Assembly: GCF_002095465.1 (NCBI RefSeq)
Contig: NZ_MLFP01000001.1
Coordinates: forward strand, 434,001-498,000
Origin: Pantoea rodasii
GTDB taxonomy: Bacteria; Pseudomonadota; Gammaproteobacteria; Enterobacterales; Enterobacteriaceae
DNA: 64,000 nt
Direction: 5' to 3'
Under the pieces are notes generated by a model. The model did not search any database. It saw only the letters and a program-made list of their open reading frames with translations, and was not told where the DNA came from. Made by a program: the position numbers and the translations under genes. This document shows positions 63,746 through 64,000 of the stretch, piece by piece; within the stretch, counting starts at the first letter, position 1; every line of letters begins with the position of its first letter.

Positions 63746-64000
63746 TGAGCGAAAAACATCCTGGACCGCTGGTCGTTGAAGGCAAGCTGGTCGACGCTGA
63801 GCGTCTGAAAAAACAGAGTAACTATCTGCGCGGTACCATTCTCGAGGATCTCGATGAAGGCCTGACCGGCGGCTTTAGCGGCGATAACTTCCTGCTGATC
63901 CGTTTCCACGGCATGTACCAGCAGGATGACCGTGATATCCGTGCCGAGCGTGCAGCGCAGAAACTGGAACCGCGCCACGCGATGATGCTGCGTTGCCGCT
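63745..64000 (+). CDS. cysI: CysI, sulfite reductase hemoprotein beta subunit, N-terminal part
   Basis: The gene begins at ATG 63745, overlapping the cysJ stop by one base (TAATG), and runs off the window after 85 residues. The N-terminus [26 protein letters not shown] and [22 protein letters not shown] match E. coli CysI. The full enzyme carries siroheme and a 4Fe-4S cluster and reduces sulfite to sulfide with CysJ. Only the first ferredoxin-like nitrite/sulfite-reductase half-domain is visible here. Confidence 0.95.
   Translation, partial: MSEKHPGPLVVEGKLVDAERLKKQSNYLRGTILEDLDEGLTGGFSGDNFLLIRFHGMYQQDDRDIRAERAAQKLEPRHAMMLRCR

Overview
The window reads as chromosome of an enterobacterium, most likely Erwiniaceae (Pantoea or a close relative). 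Nearly every protein aligns by eye with a known Escherichia coli protein, the gene order follows the E. coli 61-64 minute region with typical losses (no fuc, sda or mazEF genes), and a CGTAGCGGCGC... palindromic repeat recurs between genes. No plasmid, prophage, insertion sequence, CRISPR array or defence island is visible. Ordinary core genes fill the window; the interest lies in RNA genes, a chromosomal DnaA-box locus, a decayed methyltransferase gene and a striking series of one-base deletions.

Layout. 1-5108: aas (partial) and lplT forward; tas, ygdR, ygdQ (TerC family) and mutH reverse. 5109-5793: a DnaA-box-rich spacer at the position of E. coli DARS2. 5794-12262: rppH, ptsP, lgt-thyA and the prepilin-like ppdA-ppdB-ygdB-ppdC set. 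12342-24108: recC-ptrA-recB-recD. 24277-27073: argA and amiC, divergent around an ARG box. 27153-27356: two initiator tRNA genes. 27561-34518: mltA, tcdA-csdE-csdA, ygdI, the GcvB small RNA, gcvA, ygdD and rlmM. 34758-38549: xni, ppnN, queF, syd. About 38757-39068: the CsrB small RNA. 39136-40700: yqcC-truC-yqcA. 40827-49885: a fused galactarate/glucarate catabolic cluster (garD divergent from gudP-gudX-gudD-garL-garR-garK). 49996-58276: barA, the remains of rlmD, relA, mazG, pyrG. 58354-64000: eno, queE, a signal-peptide pyrophosphatase, queD, cysJ and the start of cysI.

How the parts connect. BarA, the sensor kinase that drives UvrY, sits about 11 kb from csrB, whose upstream region carries a UvrY-like inverted repeat; CsrB sequesters CsrA. 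GcvA and GcvB are divergent neighbours, as in E. coli. RecB, RecC and RecD form the exonuclease V complex. QueD, QueE and QueF, three steps of preQ1 synthesis, are all present but dispersed. The gud/gar genes make a complete route from galactarate and glucarate to 2-phosphoglycerate, with eno next in glycolysis but 8 kb away.

Main caution. Seven well-conserved genes (mutH, rppH, tcdA, rlmM, ppnN, gudD, cysJ) each lack exactly one base, usually in a short homopolymer. In each case restoring one base recovers the expected protein. The uniform direction suggests sequencing or assembly error more than gene decay. rlmD is different: it has lost about two thirds of its length and is broken in all frames, so its loss looks real.
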